Source: Patiria pectinifera (Eukaryota > Echinodermata > Asteroidea > Valvatida > Asterinidae). Taken from it: a DNA stretch of 64,000 nt. A program made the translations under genes and the position numbers. Under the pieces are notes generated by a model. The model ran no database searches, was not told the DNA's origin, and saw nothing but the letters and a program-made list of their open reading frames with translations. Location: assembly GCA_029964075.1 (NCBI GenBank), contig CM057147.1, positions 18,683,513 to 18,747,512 of the forward strand, written 5' to 3'. Shown here piece by piece: positions 50,990 to 62,512 of the stretch (positions are counted from its first letter, which is position 1; each line of letters starts with the position of its first letter).

Positions 50990-53900
50990 CTGTGTGCCAA
51001 GACATAAAAGAGAATGCATCACTTGAATGAATAGACTCACCCTGTGAGTGACATTATAGGCGGCGCGCGCAACCTCATGTCGCACGCGTTTTTTAGCCCC
51101 GCCCACTGCACAAACCTCCAATGCCGCGCCACACTATTGTTACAGACGTACGCGTCATACGCACACTTTGTACACCCGTGCCGGACTGTGATTGGTCAAA
51201 ACATTATAGGGCGGGGCTTGTGGATTTGAACACGAATGTGATTTGATAAATTTGGTGCCAGCGTGGACCTTGTGCACTAACCTCAGTTAGTGGTTATAAT
51301 TTTGAGCGTCAGATAAGTCAATAAGTTTTCCCGTATATGTATATCCTTGATAAAATCAAGTGGACTTCGTATTACATGTACGTCAGGCCCACTGAAATGA
51401 GTTATTGCCAAAGTATCAACACAAATATTTGATCCTTTCAATTTTTTTTTACATATTGCCGTACCTGTGTTGATCACACAGCTGTGTTGTGTTTGAACAC
51501 TACACTGTTAAAACTGCATTGTTAAATTACACCGTGGGGGATTTTTCTTGAATTGAATATCTCGTCTATAGACACATTGATGGTTTTTTACTCGATTTTG
51601 ATATTTTGCCAATAAGATAGCTACCTTTAACTGAGAATGATATGGGTGTACAGTGATACTGATAGTGTGCTGAGAATGGTTCACATGCAGGCCTACCTGT
51701 TGGCAGATGGAAGGTACGGTGAACCACCTCCCTGGATCACTGATTCCCTTCGTGAAGTTGTAGAATCCAGTGGAGCTGACCAACGGGATTGCTGTCGGCA
51801 CAACAAAATAATTCATTTGTTTCTGTCAAAATTTGCAGTGCTTTTACAGCAGCATTTGTGTGGAGGAGTGACAACAGGCCCGAGTCATAATGACGGCACA
51901 CATTGTTTACGTGTTGGGAGTAGGTCGGGGGCGAGGGCCACCAACGTCATTTCGAAGCATCTTCTGGCACGAAGAGACGAGCAACCCTCCCCCCCCCCCC
52001 AAAAAAATAAGGCTGTTGAACTTAGCAGTGCGCCTTAATTCATGTTTCTGCCGGGGATTTTTAACGACATTTTGTGTTTCTACATCCGTCTTTTACGTTT
52101 TCGTTTTAACCTAACTCCCTAGGCCTTTTTGCTAGGATGAAGCCTCAATCCTGCAAAATCCTGCAATATTGCAAGGCATCATGGAACAAAAGCATATAGC
52201 CTCAATCCTGCGAATTCCTCCATTATTTCATGAATATGGTCCGTGGAGGGGTGACCACTGCCTGAATCCTGCAAAATCCTGCGGCAGTGACTATCAATAT
52301 GTTGAGGCTTGCGGCTTGGCCAGTGACATCCTGGAGCAGAACGAAGGATATCCAGGCCTATGCATGGCTGAGCAAAAACAACACAAGGTCCGGCCTAAGT
52401 AATGCACTTTTGCCATGTAACCTCAATCGGATTCAGGGCGGTTAGGGCTAAAGGCATGATCGTTTACGTTTCGTGCATTTTTTTACATGAGGCAAAAACC
52501 CAATTGCTCAAAATCTTTAGTATAGGCCTATGGTGCTTTTGATCCTACGTGGCTTTAATGATTCACTTACGCGGAGAAGTCTGGGTTGCTGTGCCTATCA
52601 GCGCAACGCCCACCGGGACGCAGCCCATGTGGGTGACGGACAAGGAGGCATTGCCAGTGAAAACCATGGGCACATTCTCGAAGAACGAATAGGAGTCTAT
52701 CATCAGATCCTTGTCTCCAATGTAGGAGGTACCATCGAAGCGGGCAGTCTCTGCAGATGTGCACAAAATGAAGGTCTTTCTTCCTTACTTGTTTTCTTAC
52801 TTTTCATTCGAGTTGAGAAACAAAATGAATGACCCATCACGGTATCTTGAAAAATTACAATTTCGGCAAGTGCTTATATACATGTACATGTACACTCTGC
52901 TCTTCGGTTCAGTTTCCTTGATTTTTTATTTTTTGAAGGAAACTCAAGGTGGGCTCACATTTTACCTCATTTCCAACCCCTACCTAGCCCCATAAATGTG
53001 GCCAATTTACTGGACTACCTCCGTAAACAAAGGCCACACTTCCACCATGTACAAAAACATGTCGAACTTTGTCAAATTTTGATTTTCAAATTTAGGCTTA
53101 GTTTGTTGTTTATTTTTGCTTTAGAAGCATACTCACCCTCTTTTTAGGCTAATCAGAAAGTGCTGCCTTTTTCCGATGTCTATTTTTCGTGAAATTGCCA
53201 GATTGGTTTGCACACGTTTGCGTATCAAAATTTCAACATGAAATTTCACGAAAATTTAATAGACATCTGAAAAAGGCAGCACTTTCTGATTAGCCCGTAA
53301 AGAGGGTGAGTATTCTTCTAAAGCAAAAATTAAACTACAAACTAAGCCTAAATGTGAAAATCAAAATTTGACAAGGTTCTACATGTTTTTGTACATGGTG
53401 GAAGTGTGGCATTTATTTACGGAGGTAGTCCAGTAAATTGGCCACATTTATGGGGCTAACCCCTACCGGTATCGCCAGCTTATACATTTTGCCACATTGA
53501 ATCTGGAATCCGTAGGCACATGGTCTATAGAGTCTTGTCCTTTTTGAGACTGCAGCAGACCATGGATCTTCAAGGGTGACGTGTGAAGCACTCGGAACCA
53601 CCTACCCTCACCGAAACGAGAATTCTTATTACACGGTGCAATATACCGCAACGTTACCCCTATTGCTTACTTCACATTGCAATTCCTTCAAATCTTATTA
53701 ACTCACTTGGAATGCACTGCATGAAGTCACCACGTGCTTCAGACTTGGTGCAGTTCTGGCCAATGATGGTGTACATGACATTCTAGAATCGAATGACAAA
53801 TAAAGAGAGTACATTGAATTTATATATTTGAATGTTAAGTTTCAACAAATCACGACATTAGCCGAAGCTTAAAGGGAATGTACATCATTGGCTTTTGCTG

Positions 53901-56900
53901 TAATTTTCAGAAATGAACTATTTGAGAGGTTAGTATAATAGATCAAATATTGTTACACTGACATTTTTTAAGTTTTGTGTTCGAAAAGGTTGGAAAAATC
54001 AAGAAAAACAAAAAATTTCAAGTAGTCTGGTTCCCTGACTCCACAAAAGATAAAATGGATCAATTTATAGATGATAGACAATTGTAAGGCAAGGGAACCA
54101 GTCTAGCTAGCCTGCACCCGTTCATGAACATGTAACCAATTTAGCAAACAAAATTGGACTGAAAAATGGTAAATTTGGAGCAGTAGTTGAAAAATAGTTA
54201 GGTTTTTTCAACACTGGTCGGCCGACCACCGTTGGAAATGTTTACAAAAATACCATTTTCTTGAAAATGACTTCACACCAGGTGCCATAATTTTACAAGA
54301 TGCTTGAGACTGTCATTTACCAACATCCTAGTAAGGTATTTCGTAAAAACTTGGTAGTTTTATTTTTCGATGTTTGCAAATGTATATTCCCTTTAATTTC
54401 GGAGGTTTATGGAAAGACGAGTGCACAAGTCATGATCCTGAATCAACAATGCAAGCCCCCCCCCCCCCTGGCCTTCACCAATCAGAGAGCAATAGACCGC
54501 GTCGCGTCAAATTTGCATGCACACATCAGACGTTCGTTCGGAGCGGCGCGGGCACGCAGAAGTTCCCTGCACTCGGGAGTATAGCAAGAGTAACACGCTC
54601 GAACGCAACCATCCAATGACAGGTCGAGGATTGACAGGTGACCAACACCCCTTTAATTTACTTCATAAGCCCCGTCCACTTTTGGTTTTGTACATTTTTG
54701 ACCGAGCTACCTTTGTCACCTGACCAACAGCCGTGATCTGATTGGTCAATGCGATAGTCTGGTTCCTAGACCTGACAATTATTCCCGACGCAAATTGTAG
54801 GTCAGGCAGCCTCCGTGGCTAAAAATAAACATGACGACATTGACGGCCCTTTTCAAAGCTCGGCTTCGTTTCCGATTTCGCTTCATATCTTTTAATGTTC
54901 TGTTCAAATTTGTGAATAAATCACTTGCTTCGTAATATCATACAGTTATGATAATACAGTTTGATATTTCTGTAAGATAACATTGACTAATGTTGATCTG
55001 GAATCTTCAAAATTAGCACCCAAATAGCACTGTTATAGCAGGTGGAGCCGAATGAAGACTGAGTTTTGAAAAATCTCGGTAACGGTCGTTAATTTCAATA
55101 TAGTACATGACGCAACCTCGTCCCCAGGGTGTCGAGCAGTCCGTGCCCATCACTAAACGAGGTTGGAAATATAGTAAGCACTGGGGACGAGGTTGTACAT
55201 GACGCAGCAGAAAGTTCGCCCATACGATCCGAGTATACTGCTCAAAATCGTCGATGAATTTCAAGTTTTCTTAATGAAAGCAATTAATATTAATTATCAA
55301 CTCATTTTGAAAAGATTTTAATAAGCAATTAGCAATTAATTAAACCTATATTATACTCGGAAATACTCGGGCACAATCCGATCGTCGACGAGATGAACTC
55401 GGCAAACTTCGGACATTTTCGGAAAAAGGAGGAATTCCTCCCGTTTCAGTCACGTGACGTAAATTGTTTTTTGTAATACAATGCATTACCGGAGGCTACC
55501 TGGCCTAAGATTCATCAGGAATAGTCAGAATCTTTTGGTCTGGGAACCAGACTAGTCAATGCGCAGCTTGCATGACAAGGAAGGGTCCATTGTCCAAAAA
55601 AGGCTAATCAATGGAATAATAATATTCTAGGGAGGGGATGGATTTGAGAAGTTTAATACGAACGCTCTTGTAGTCAATGATGATTTTTATCTTGGTGGAC
55701 GTTCCGAAACTGAAAGATGTGATTTCCTCGCCAACTCTGTTATTTGTGTAGTCTGCAGCCATGTCAACGGTGTTCAGCTGGGCAACTCCTTGGCCGGAGG
55801 GTAACGAGAGACCCTGGATCTGGCCTGAAATATGTAACAACGGAATTTAGTTGAGGTGATGTGGTGATGTGGGTTTCTGAACCTCTTTTACTACGTCACA
55901 TCCGGTTTGTTGTAAAACATATGGAACCAGCCTTGAAGAAAAATAACCTCAAATTGGGGAAGGCTCGTATAGTACAACCTCCCCTACAGCGTCTGTACAA
56001 TGGTAGAGACCGTGATCCGGGCACGCCATCAATTCTATCACGAAGGACCCCTTCAAAGGCGAAAGCAGTTAATGCAAATTATACACTAATCCGATATTGA
56101 AATAGACGTAAATTATATGCACGAGTGAACCTTCATTGTTACTGAATTAAAATAACAAAAGATGCCCGCTAACATGGCCGCTACCTAGGACATTCCGGTG
56201 ACGGTTGTGGTAGCCATTACTGGGACGCTCCCATGTGCCTGAGCGCCAATCTCAAGTGCATGTTGAAAAGCTCTAAACACATTTAAGCGACGAGTGCATT
56301 GTGCGAAATACCAACGCAATAAAAAGCCAGCCCAATCAAACTTTACCTTTTCACAAATATCGAACTTTACCTAATCACAAAAAGGGGAACTCTGATGGGT
56401 CTGTATTATGATCTAGGACTTTTAGGTCATCATGCGCGCCCTTTGTCGCCTTTCCAAAGGGCATTGACTCGTAGCACGGCGTACTTGGTACCAGCAAATA
56501 CGAGACGTAGGCAAAGTTTATCACAACCAATGCTTTTCGTTTTACAAAGTAGACTGTGCAGAGCTTATCAGCCTGTGTGTGTGTACCACATGCCATGTAC
56601 AGTACATATCAAGGACGGTTCCAGAACACAATTTTTCTTGAGGATGCCCAAAAAACCACCAATTTCCCCCCGAAACTGTGTGTCCACTTAGTTGGGTGGT
56701 GGGTGTGGGGTGGTTGGATGGTGGGTGGTGTGGTTGTTGGATGGTGCCATGGTGGTGGTTTGGAGATGGTGGTGGGGGTGATGGGAGTGGTTGGAGGTGG
56801 TTGGAATATTAAGCTAAAATGACGTCAAATATTGAACTTTACCCAACGAGGCTACATACTGCGGTGCTGTGCAGCAATAGTTATCTGCCTCTACAGCCAA

Positions 56901-56954
56901 GATGGCGGCGGCTGCCACCAAAGCGAACAAACGGAGAACGGAGCTGGGACTCAT
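50873..56954 (-). CDS. Ependymin-related secreted protein, gene B
   Basis: Six exons (56954-56843, 55824-55664, 53782-53707, 52750-52571, 51791-51697, 50989-50873), each with exactly the same length as in gene A; 741 bases, 246 residues. Signal peptide MSPSSVLRLFALVAAAAILA then VEA; same paired cysteines (YCCTAP) and same NFTKGISDPGRWFTVPS block. Differences from gene A are mostly substitutions in exon 4 (ETARFDGTSYIGDKDLMIDS), so both look functional. Introns 2 and 3 carry transposable elements that gene A lacks. Function as for gene A: secreted ependymin family, substrate unknown. Confidence 0.9.
51697..51791 (-). CDS. Gene B exon 5
   Basis: 95 bp, IPLVSSTGFYNFTKGISDPG then RWFTVPSICQQ; acceptor gacag, donor gtaggc. 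Confidence 0.92.
52571..52750 (-). CDS. Gene B exon 4
   Basis: 180 bp, TARFDGTSYIGDKDLMIDSY to ALIGTATQTSP; acceptor ctgcag, donor gtaagt. Confidence 0.9.
52985..53458. mobile_element. Palindromic MITE with 9-bp target duplication
   Basis: Arms of about 215 bp (TAGCCCCATAAATGTGGCC at both ends) around a loop of about 35 bp. Perfect 9-bp duplication ACCCCTACC at 52976-52984 and 53459-53467, as in Mutator-like elements. It lies in intron 3 of gene B. Confidence 0.9.
53707..53782 (-). CDS. Gene B exon 3
   Basis: 76 bp, NVMYTIIGQNCTKSEARGDF then MQCIP; acceptor ttctag, donor gtgagt. Confidence 0.9.
53873..54392. mobile_element. TTAA-flanked MITE
   Basis: AGGGAATGTACATCATT at the left and the inverse of AGGGAATATACATTTG at the right; TTAA at 53869-53872 and 54393-54396. 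Related to 8881-9308. It contains an inner pair agtctggttccc / gggaaccagtct (about 54028-54104), perhaps a remnant of another element. Intron 2 of gene B. Confidence 0.8.
54755..55554. mobile_element. TAGTCTGGTTCC element, copy 1 (Mutator-like, non-autonomous)
   Basis: Termini TAGTCTGGTTCC in inverse. gtcaatgcg occurs at 54745-54753 and 55555-55563 (target duplication, offset by one base). The interior is the inverse of the copy at 61798-62503. 800 bp. Intron 2 of gene B. Confidence 0.85.
55664..55824 (-). CDS. Gene B exon 2
   Basis: 161 bp, QIQGLSLPSGQGVAQLNTVD to IIIDYKS; acceptor atttcag, unusual donor gttcgt as in gene A. Confidence 0.82.
56690..56810. repeat. Low-complexity ggtggttgg tract
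   Basis: GT/GG-rich degenerate repeat in gene B intron 1, just downstream of exon 1. Confidence 0.6.
56843..56954 (-). CDS. Gene B exon 1 (signal peptide)
   Basis: ATG at 56954, 112 bp, ending CTAPQYVASL; donor gtaaag. Confidence 0.88.
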
Positions 56955-57138
56955 CTTTCACGAACTTCAGTACCGACCAACAACTCGACTTGCAACCGCT
57001 GAATTAATAACGTCGATGTCCCTCTACCCAGCAATGTAAAATGAATGCAGTGAACCTCAACGACAGCAATGGCCTTTGTTTGCTTTTGTTATCGATCGAC
57101 CTTTGTGCCTTCTTTCAATTTTGTACAGTCTGATCTGC

Positions 57139-57281
57139 AAAATCATTGTACAGTTCATGGTCACGAGATGATGACGTGATGTATCACGTCAACAACAAGA
57201 ACAAAATATCACGTGAATTCGCACGTGCGTACGCAAGTTCAACTTTTATCATCTCGTGACCATGAACTGTACAATGATTTT
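57139..57281. repeat. Inverted duplication in gene B 5' flank
   Basis: A 33-bp segment (57139-57171, gttcatggtcacgagatga) recurs inverted at 57249-57281. Gene A has a single copy of its core (49127-49145), so the inversion-duplication is specific to B. Confidence 0.75.
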
Positions 57282-57419
57282 TCACGTGTTATATAAGATA
57301 TACTGGTAGACTGGTCTACTGCAAGACAGACTTGCATGGCAGGCATATTCATTGGGGCACTACATAATATCCCCGTGATTTTTTCATATTTTGGATTTAT
57401 TTTTTCGAAGGAATTTACA

Positions 57420-58490
57420 AAGATTCAACATGGTTTCTGTGAACGAATACGTACTTAGTTGTTAGCATTTATAGGCAATGATTTTTTATAAACAAAAAGC
57501 CTTGTTCGTATGTTAATTGCCCGAGTCGTGAGGGAGGGGGGGGGGACCGTCCACGGTGCCCTCAAAAGTGGTAAAAACGCGACCTCTGTTGTCGGTGCAA
57601 AGAGCCCATAACAATCATATTTGAACATGGCCTGTTAAACTCTTCAGCCAGCCATTTTCATTTAGTTGACACTGCGGTTGACACTGCGGTTGACACGAGG
57701 TTTCCCATAAACAGAATAGGCATTACCGGTAGTCTTTAACCATCAAGTGTTGGCCTACTTTGTCCTGTGTGATCTAGAAACTTATATATTCAACCGCACG
57801 TGCCCGTGCTTGACCCAGATCTGTTTATAGCCTGATCACCCCTATTTTTTGTAATAATACTTACTAGTTTCTCTATATTATCATATTGATGCGCAGTTCG
57901 TACTCAATATGAATTTTAACAAGGAGCAGATGAAGTTGTTGGCTAGTGTGGATTTTCTGGGTAACTTTAAAACTTGAAATGTTCTACATTACATTCCATA
58001 TTTTGATGATTTCTCTGTTTTGGGTCGTAAATATTCCTCTGGCTATTTTTGTAATGTATATTGTTTTTAAATAAAGTAAGGAGTACTCATCTTATTGAAT
58101 CAAATGAAAAGTGAGTATCGTTTAAAATGACAAACTAGCCTCATGTTTTTTGCGTGGGCAAACACAGAGCTGTTTCGGCAACTTTTTTGTGACATAATGC
58201 ACTCATTTTTCAAACTGCCTCTAGAGGGCGCATTAAAAATGTTTGACGTCACTGGTAATTTATTTTGTAAAGTACAACCTAGCCTGAAACTGACATCGTT
58301 GAAAGCAAGTTCACCTCTTTTTCCACTTTCAACTTACACACAGGCTCTTCCTGTTTGGTCCGGAAGGAAGGGTCACGTGATTTAGCACACATAAGATAAA
58401 ATGAAGATCATGGATTACTCTATCAATTCCCGCAACCGTCAAGTTCAGTTGATTTTATATTGATTTTCAAAGATTAAATATTTTAATCTT
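57420..58490. other. Intergenic DNA, no gene recognised
   Basis: AT-rich with a G-run at 57532-57545 and short direct repeats (gttgacactgcg near 57664). A CRE-like TGACGTCA lies at 58244-58251. Confidence 0.5.
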
Positions 58491-58495
58491 AAACG

Positions 58496-58534
58496 TGACG
58501 TCACGTGACCCATGATGACGTCATCGTGACGTCA
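58496..58534. promoter_or_regulatory. Cluster of three perfect CRE motifs
   Basis: TGACGTCA at 58496-58503, 58516-58523 and 58527-58534, with an E-box CACGTG at 58502-58507. No adjacent gene start was found, so it may also be part of a repeat. Confidence 0.35.
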
Positions 58535-58678
58535 CTTCAATTTTCATCTAAAACACATCGCGTACATATCAACTTTCAACCCAATCGGAACTTTAGTTCT
58601 GTATTATGACTAACTATATAGATTGAAAGTTTACATTATGCTTTGGCAGTAACAGCTACTTCAACATTGTAGTTCATT

Positions 58679-59051
58679 ATAAGATGGAATTTTTGCGCCG
58701 GGGTGATATAAATCAAATTAGGTTTTGCCCTTCACCGACGTTTTAAACACTGTATACTCAGTGTGTTACCTCCCGAGTGAAAGTTGGAAAAAATCACTCG
58801 GGTGGGACTCGAACCCACGACCTCCTGGTTTCTAGTGCAGATGTCTTACCACTCGACCACCGAGCCTACGGGATCGGTTGGCCGGTTCGAATCTGATGTA
58901 CATAGCAGCGGGTACCGCATAAACTATTATAAGATGGAATTTTTGCGCCGGCGTGATATAAATCAAATTAGATTTTTTCCAACTTTCACTCGGGAGGTAA
59001 CACACTGAGTATACAGTGTTTAAAACGTCGGTGAAGGGCAAAACCTAATTT
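58679..59051. mobile_element. Composite SINE locus with inverted and direct repeats
   Basis: 58796-58866 (minus) is a tRNA-like head: D-arm box ggtcgagtggtaagac, loop ctagaaa (as in Ser tRNAs), T-arm gtgggttcgagtcccac. Its body 58716-58793 recurs inverted at 58973-59051. 58679-58720 recurs directly at 58929-58970. The body also matches the SINE at 13702-13832. Confidence 0.8.
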
Positions 59052-59689
59052 GATTGTAGTTCATTGTTTGAAAGAAGTGCATATATGATTTCAATTATTG
59101 TACTTTGCGCTATGATTCCATGAGAGAAAAACAGAGATCCTGGAAACTAATCTATATCTCAAACTCATTTCATAATTCATAATGCCTCACTATAATTTGC
59201 TCCACAGTCCAAAGAAAAGTTGATCGCCTAGTTAGGGGCCGGAAGGGAATTTTCCCAAGTTCGTTCCCCTGAAAGATCGGGGTTTTTTTGCCTTTCCTAA
59301 AAGCGATGATAACTTAATTAATTAATTAACCCTAAAAAGGCCGGGTTATTTTGACCATTTCTCAGCTGGGGGGGGGGCATTACTTATCAAGAACATAACC
59401 CAAAAATGTCATGATTATGTTAAAGGGTTTGGGAATTATGGCTAATTAATATTCTGTGTACACTACGCATATGGGGAAAGTCAGTTTTCACAAAAATGTT
59501 TATGTTTTGGTATCAAAAGATGCGCAAGGCTCGAGGCTAAAAAAGAGGGCGGGGACCCCTTTAGTCACAATAAGAGGTTGATTCGATGGGGATAATATTA
59601 TTTCCTTTAGTGATTCATTACTTAGCTAAGACCTGCCCAAGGGCAGAACAAATTTCGTCTTCTTTTTGGCCACTTCAGGCTTTTGCCCC

Positions 59690-59835
59690 TCGGAGTTGCA
59701 ACGAATCACTGATTTTTGTGACTCGAGTTGATTCGATTCATTATAAAGAAGTGACTCGAGATCGAGTCATCAGGTCAAGAAGGTCGAGTCGAGTCGAATC
59801 GAGTCAGAGTGGAGGTCGAGTCGAGTCGAGTACGT
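59690..59835. repeat. Degenerate gtcgagtcgagt repeat
   Basis: Low-complexity cgagtcgagtcg array, similar to 10530-10700 and 12420-12580. Confidence 0.6.
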
Positions 59836-60125
59836 ATACTGCCCACCATGCACCCCTGTGGGCCAATCGGGCAGGGTTCGTAGCGCTTGGTGAAATTGCG
59901 GAGAGTTATTTGTTTTGCTGGCTTTATTATTTTCGTATAGTAATTCTATTAATTGCCCCTTCTCATTCCGCGTTTTGATATGGCGGCTACAAGTACCATT
60001 TTGAATGTTCGTACGTCCAGCTGCACTGGCTTGAAAAATAAGGCCATGTCAGAACAGAACTACCTGACTATGGCTAGCAGAACACGTCACGCGTCATTCT
60101 TCGTTAAGTGTCTACTTTCTTGTCC

Positions 60126-60520
60126 CATGGGCGTCAATCGGTGGGGGACGGGAGGGGTGGGGCAATTTTTAAAGTGGGGGCGGGGGAGGGGGTATCATTA
60201 TGTCAGCCCCCACTTTTTTTCATCCCCGACTTTAGAATAGCTGACTCAATGACTCCGAACTCAAAGATGTTTAAATGGTAATCTTTTGCTAAAAAGAATT
60301 GGCTAAATTAGTCAGAAATTGCCTCAAATTACCGCAGAGCGTGTAGAACCAAAATTGTTCGGGCCTCACCCCCTTTTTTGTTTCCAAATAAAAATTGCAG
60401 CATACGTGATTCAATGAATCCGAACTCGGAAATGATAATGTTTTGTTTGAGAAAAAAAATTGATTAAAGTCGTCAGAAATTGCCTCAGATTGCACCACAG
60501 AGCGTCTAGAGTCCACAATG
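60126..60520 (-). repeat. Dispersed repeat, two inverted copies with G-runs
   Basis: 60270-60360 and 60400-60520 both contain gtcagaaattgcctca and match 2435-2560 and 29600-29740 in inverse; preceded by a G-rich tract at 60135-60200. Confidence 0.6.
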
Positions 60521-60959
60521 TTTCGGGACCTGCTGAAGGGGACCCAGCGCCGTATGGGCTTAATAAATTCGGTAGCGTTCGCAAGTAAGTTCTGATAAAA
60601 GTATGTCCCCTCGGCCGCGACCCCCATTTTGAACAGTGATTGGCGCCCTTGTCACGTATGTCCCAATTGTGGATTTATGTTTATAGCTGTTAATAAATTA
60701 TCTGAAAAAAGCTAGAGAATAAAGTTTATATTGTTCTTTATTTTCTGATGTTTGGTGTCCGCACGTCAGCGTACCAAAAGCGTAAAAAAAATGTGCCGCC
60801 GGAAGCAGGCGGGGTGCTCCAAAGTCATGAATAATTCAATAGTTTCGATCGGGCCAGTATGTTTATTCATGAAACAGAACAATACTACAGTACCAAGAAC
60901 ATTGCTGTTATTAAGTCAATCGGTTACCTTTAAAGCATTTTAAAGTACGGATGTCGTCG

Positions 60960-61062
60960 AGCCACGACAGTAGCCTAGCGAATAGCGTGATGAGCTATGC
61001 CGATACAAAGATCCCTGGTTTGAATCCGCGTCGTCGCCAACCTATACGGGAAAAAAAAAATC
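60960..61062 (+). mobile_element. tRNA-derived SINE-like fragment
   Basis: A-box-like tagcctagcgaatag and B-box-like ggtttgaatcc at normal tRNA spacing, followed by a 10-base A-run. The tRNA stems are not intact, so it is not called as a gene. Confidence 0.5.
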
Positions 61063-61522
61063 GCGGACCGATCCCCACATCCGGCGGGCTTTTTTTCGCC
61101 TGCGGCAGCGGCTAGTGATATACAACTGTCCGTTACAATATCTTCGATAACCCATTGGTAATCATTGTTCTAAAAACTAGTACGTTTAAATTTCAAATTG
61201 TTCAAAATTGTAGGCTGATCGCGTATCGGGAGGAGAGGCCGACTCTTGACTTCGTGCGCAGCGGAGAGCCGCATATCCGCATGATCGTTCGGAGCAATAG
61301 CGCCCTCTACTTTTTTAAAACATCCGTCGAAATACAAGACGGCTTGATTAAAGACTAAATAAAAACCAGTCTCGTCGTGTCCCCAGTCACCTGCTATTAC
61401 ATCAGCAACATTAATTTGGGGATTGGAAGCCACGACCGACTAATGTATTATGACAACTTTCATAAATCGGCGGGTCAGCTGATTATCAGCCAGTCAGTGT
61501 AAAACTCAGTCAAAGAAATAAA

Positions 61523-61725
61523 ATGGCAATTTCTGAAGTAACACTGTATCATTTCCTGCTGGTTGGTTTTATTTCTGCCAACGCAGCTGTCCAGCAGCCT
61601 CCAAGTTCAAGATGTGTCTCTGTTGTGTTGGATCCAGCTACCATGACCCTAAAATTAGTGGACGGATATCATCCGAATTCTAGCGTCGCATGGGCGAACT
61701 TCACTGACCATCAACAACAAACGGG
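61523..61725 (+). CDS. PLBD2: Phospholipase B-like (PLBD2-type) protein, first coding exon (5' partial gene)
   Basis: ATG at 61523 opens a secretory signal peptide (MAISEVTLYHFLLVGFISAN), then CVSVVLDPATMTLKLVDGYH and SSVAWANFTDHQQQTG. The SVxLD...LVDGxHP...VAWANxT...TG pattern is the mature N-terminus of the lysosomal PLBD family (Ntn-hydrolase fold, suspected amidase or lipase). The exon ends ACGGG before gtatgt, phase 2, and the expected next residue in the family is Trp (TGW). No further exon is visible before the window ends, so only the start of the gene is present. ATG context is aaaATGg. Which of PLBD1 or PLBD2 is unsure. Confidence 0.82.
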
Positions 61726-61797
61726 GTATGTCAGTTTTGTACGTTCTCGTATTTCGTAAATAAAGTCAGTCACTCGAGCGAGACACGATGGCTCTGC

Positions 61798-62503
61798 TAG
61801 TCTGGTTCCCAGACCAAAAGATTCCGACTATTCCTGATGAATCTTAGGTCAGGTAGCCTCCGGTAATACAATGTATTACAATTTACATCACGTGACTAAA
61901 ACGGGAGGAATTCCTCCTTTTTCCGAAACTGTCCGAAGTTTGCCGAATTCATTTCGTCGACAATCGGATAGTGTCCGGTATTTCAGTATAATATAGGTTT
62001 TATTAACTGCTAATTGCTTATTAAAAACTTTTAAAAAGTATTTGATAATTAATATCCATTTGCTTTTATTTAGAAAACTTGAAATTCAACGACGATTTTG
62101 CACTCGGATCGTATACGAGGGGCGAACTTTTTGCTGCGTCATGCACTAGTTTGAATTTGACGACCGTTACCGGCATTTTCCAAAACGCGGCGTGGTCTCA
62201 ATTCGGCTCCGCCTGCTAACAGTGCTGTTTGGGTGTCCAACTTTGAAGATTCCTGGTTAAAATTAGTCAATGTTTTTGTACAGAAGTATTAAACTGTATG
62301 ATATATGAAGCAAGTGATTTATTTTTAAAAAAATTATCGGAACATTAAAAGCTTTATGTGATAAAGCGAATCCGGAAACGAAGTCGAGCTTTGAAAAAGG
62401 GTCGTCAATGTCGTCATGTTTATTTTTAGCCACGGAGGCTGCCTGACCTACAATTTAGACGTGTAGACGTCGGGGGAAATTGTCAGGTCGGGGAACCAGA
62501 CTA
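61798..62503. mobile_element. TAGTCTGGTTCC element, copy 2 (Mutator-like, non-autonomous)
   Basis: 706 bp, terminal repeats TAGTCTGGTTCCCAGACC and (inverse) TAGTCTGGTTCCCCGACC, perfect 9-bp duplication TGGCTCTGC at 61789-61797 and 62504-62512. The interior matches 54755-55554 in inverse. No transposase. Intron 1 of the PLBD2-like gene. Confidence 0.92.
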
Positions 62504-62512
62504 TGGCTCTGC

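Larger units (their letters stand above)
49900..57420 (-). repeat. Segmental duplication unit B (ependymin-related gene B)
   Basis: Colinear with unit A at 42540-49430, including exons, intron pieces (cgtcaaatttgcatgcac at 46943 and 54507) and 5' flank (cattggggcactaca near 57352). Unit B carries extra elements in introns 2 and 3. Confidence 0.8.

Noticed and set aside
53821-54110. Independent small element with agtctggttccc ends (about 54028-54104)
   Set aside because: Ends are imperfect and too close together; reported only as a possible remnant inside the 53873-54392 element.
58796-58866. Functional tRNA gene
   Set aside because: D-arm and T-arm boxes are good but the anticodon stem does not pair and the copy is fused to a SINE body.
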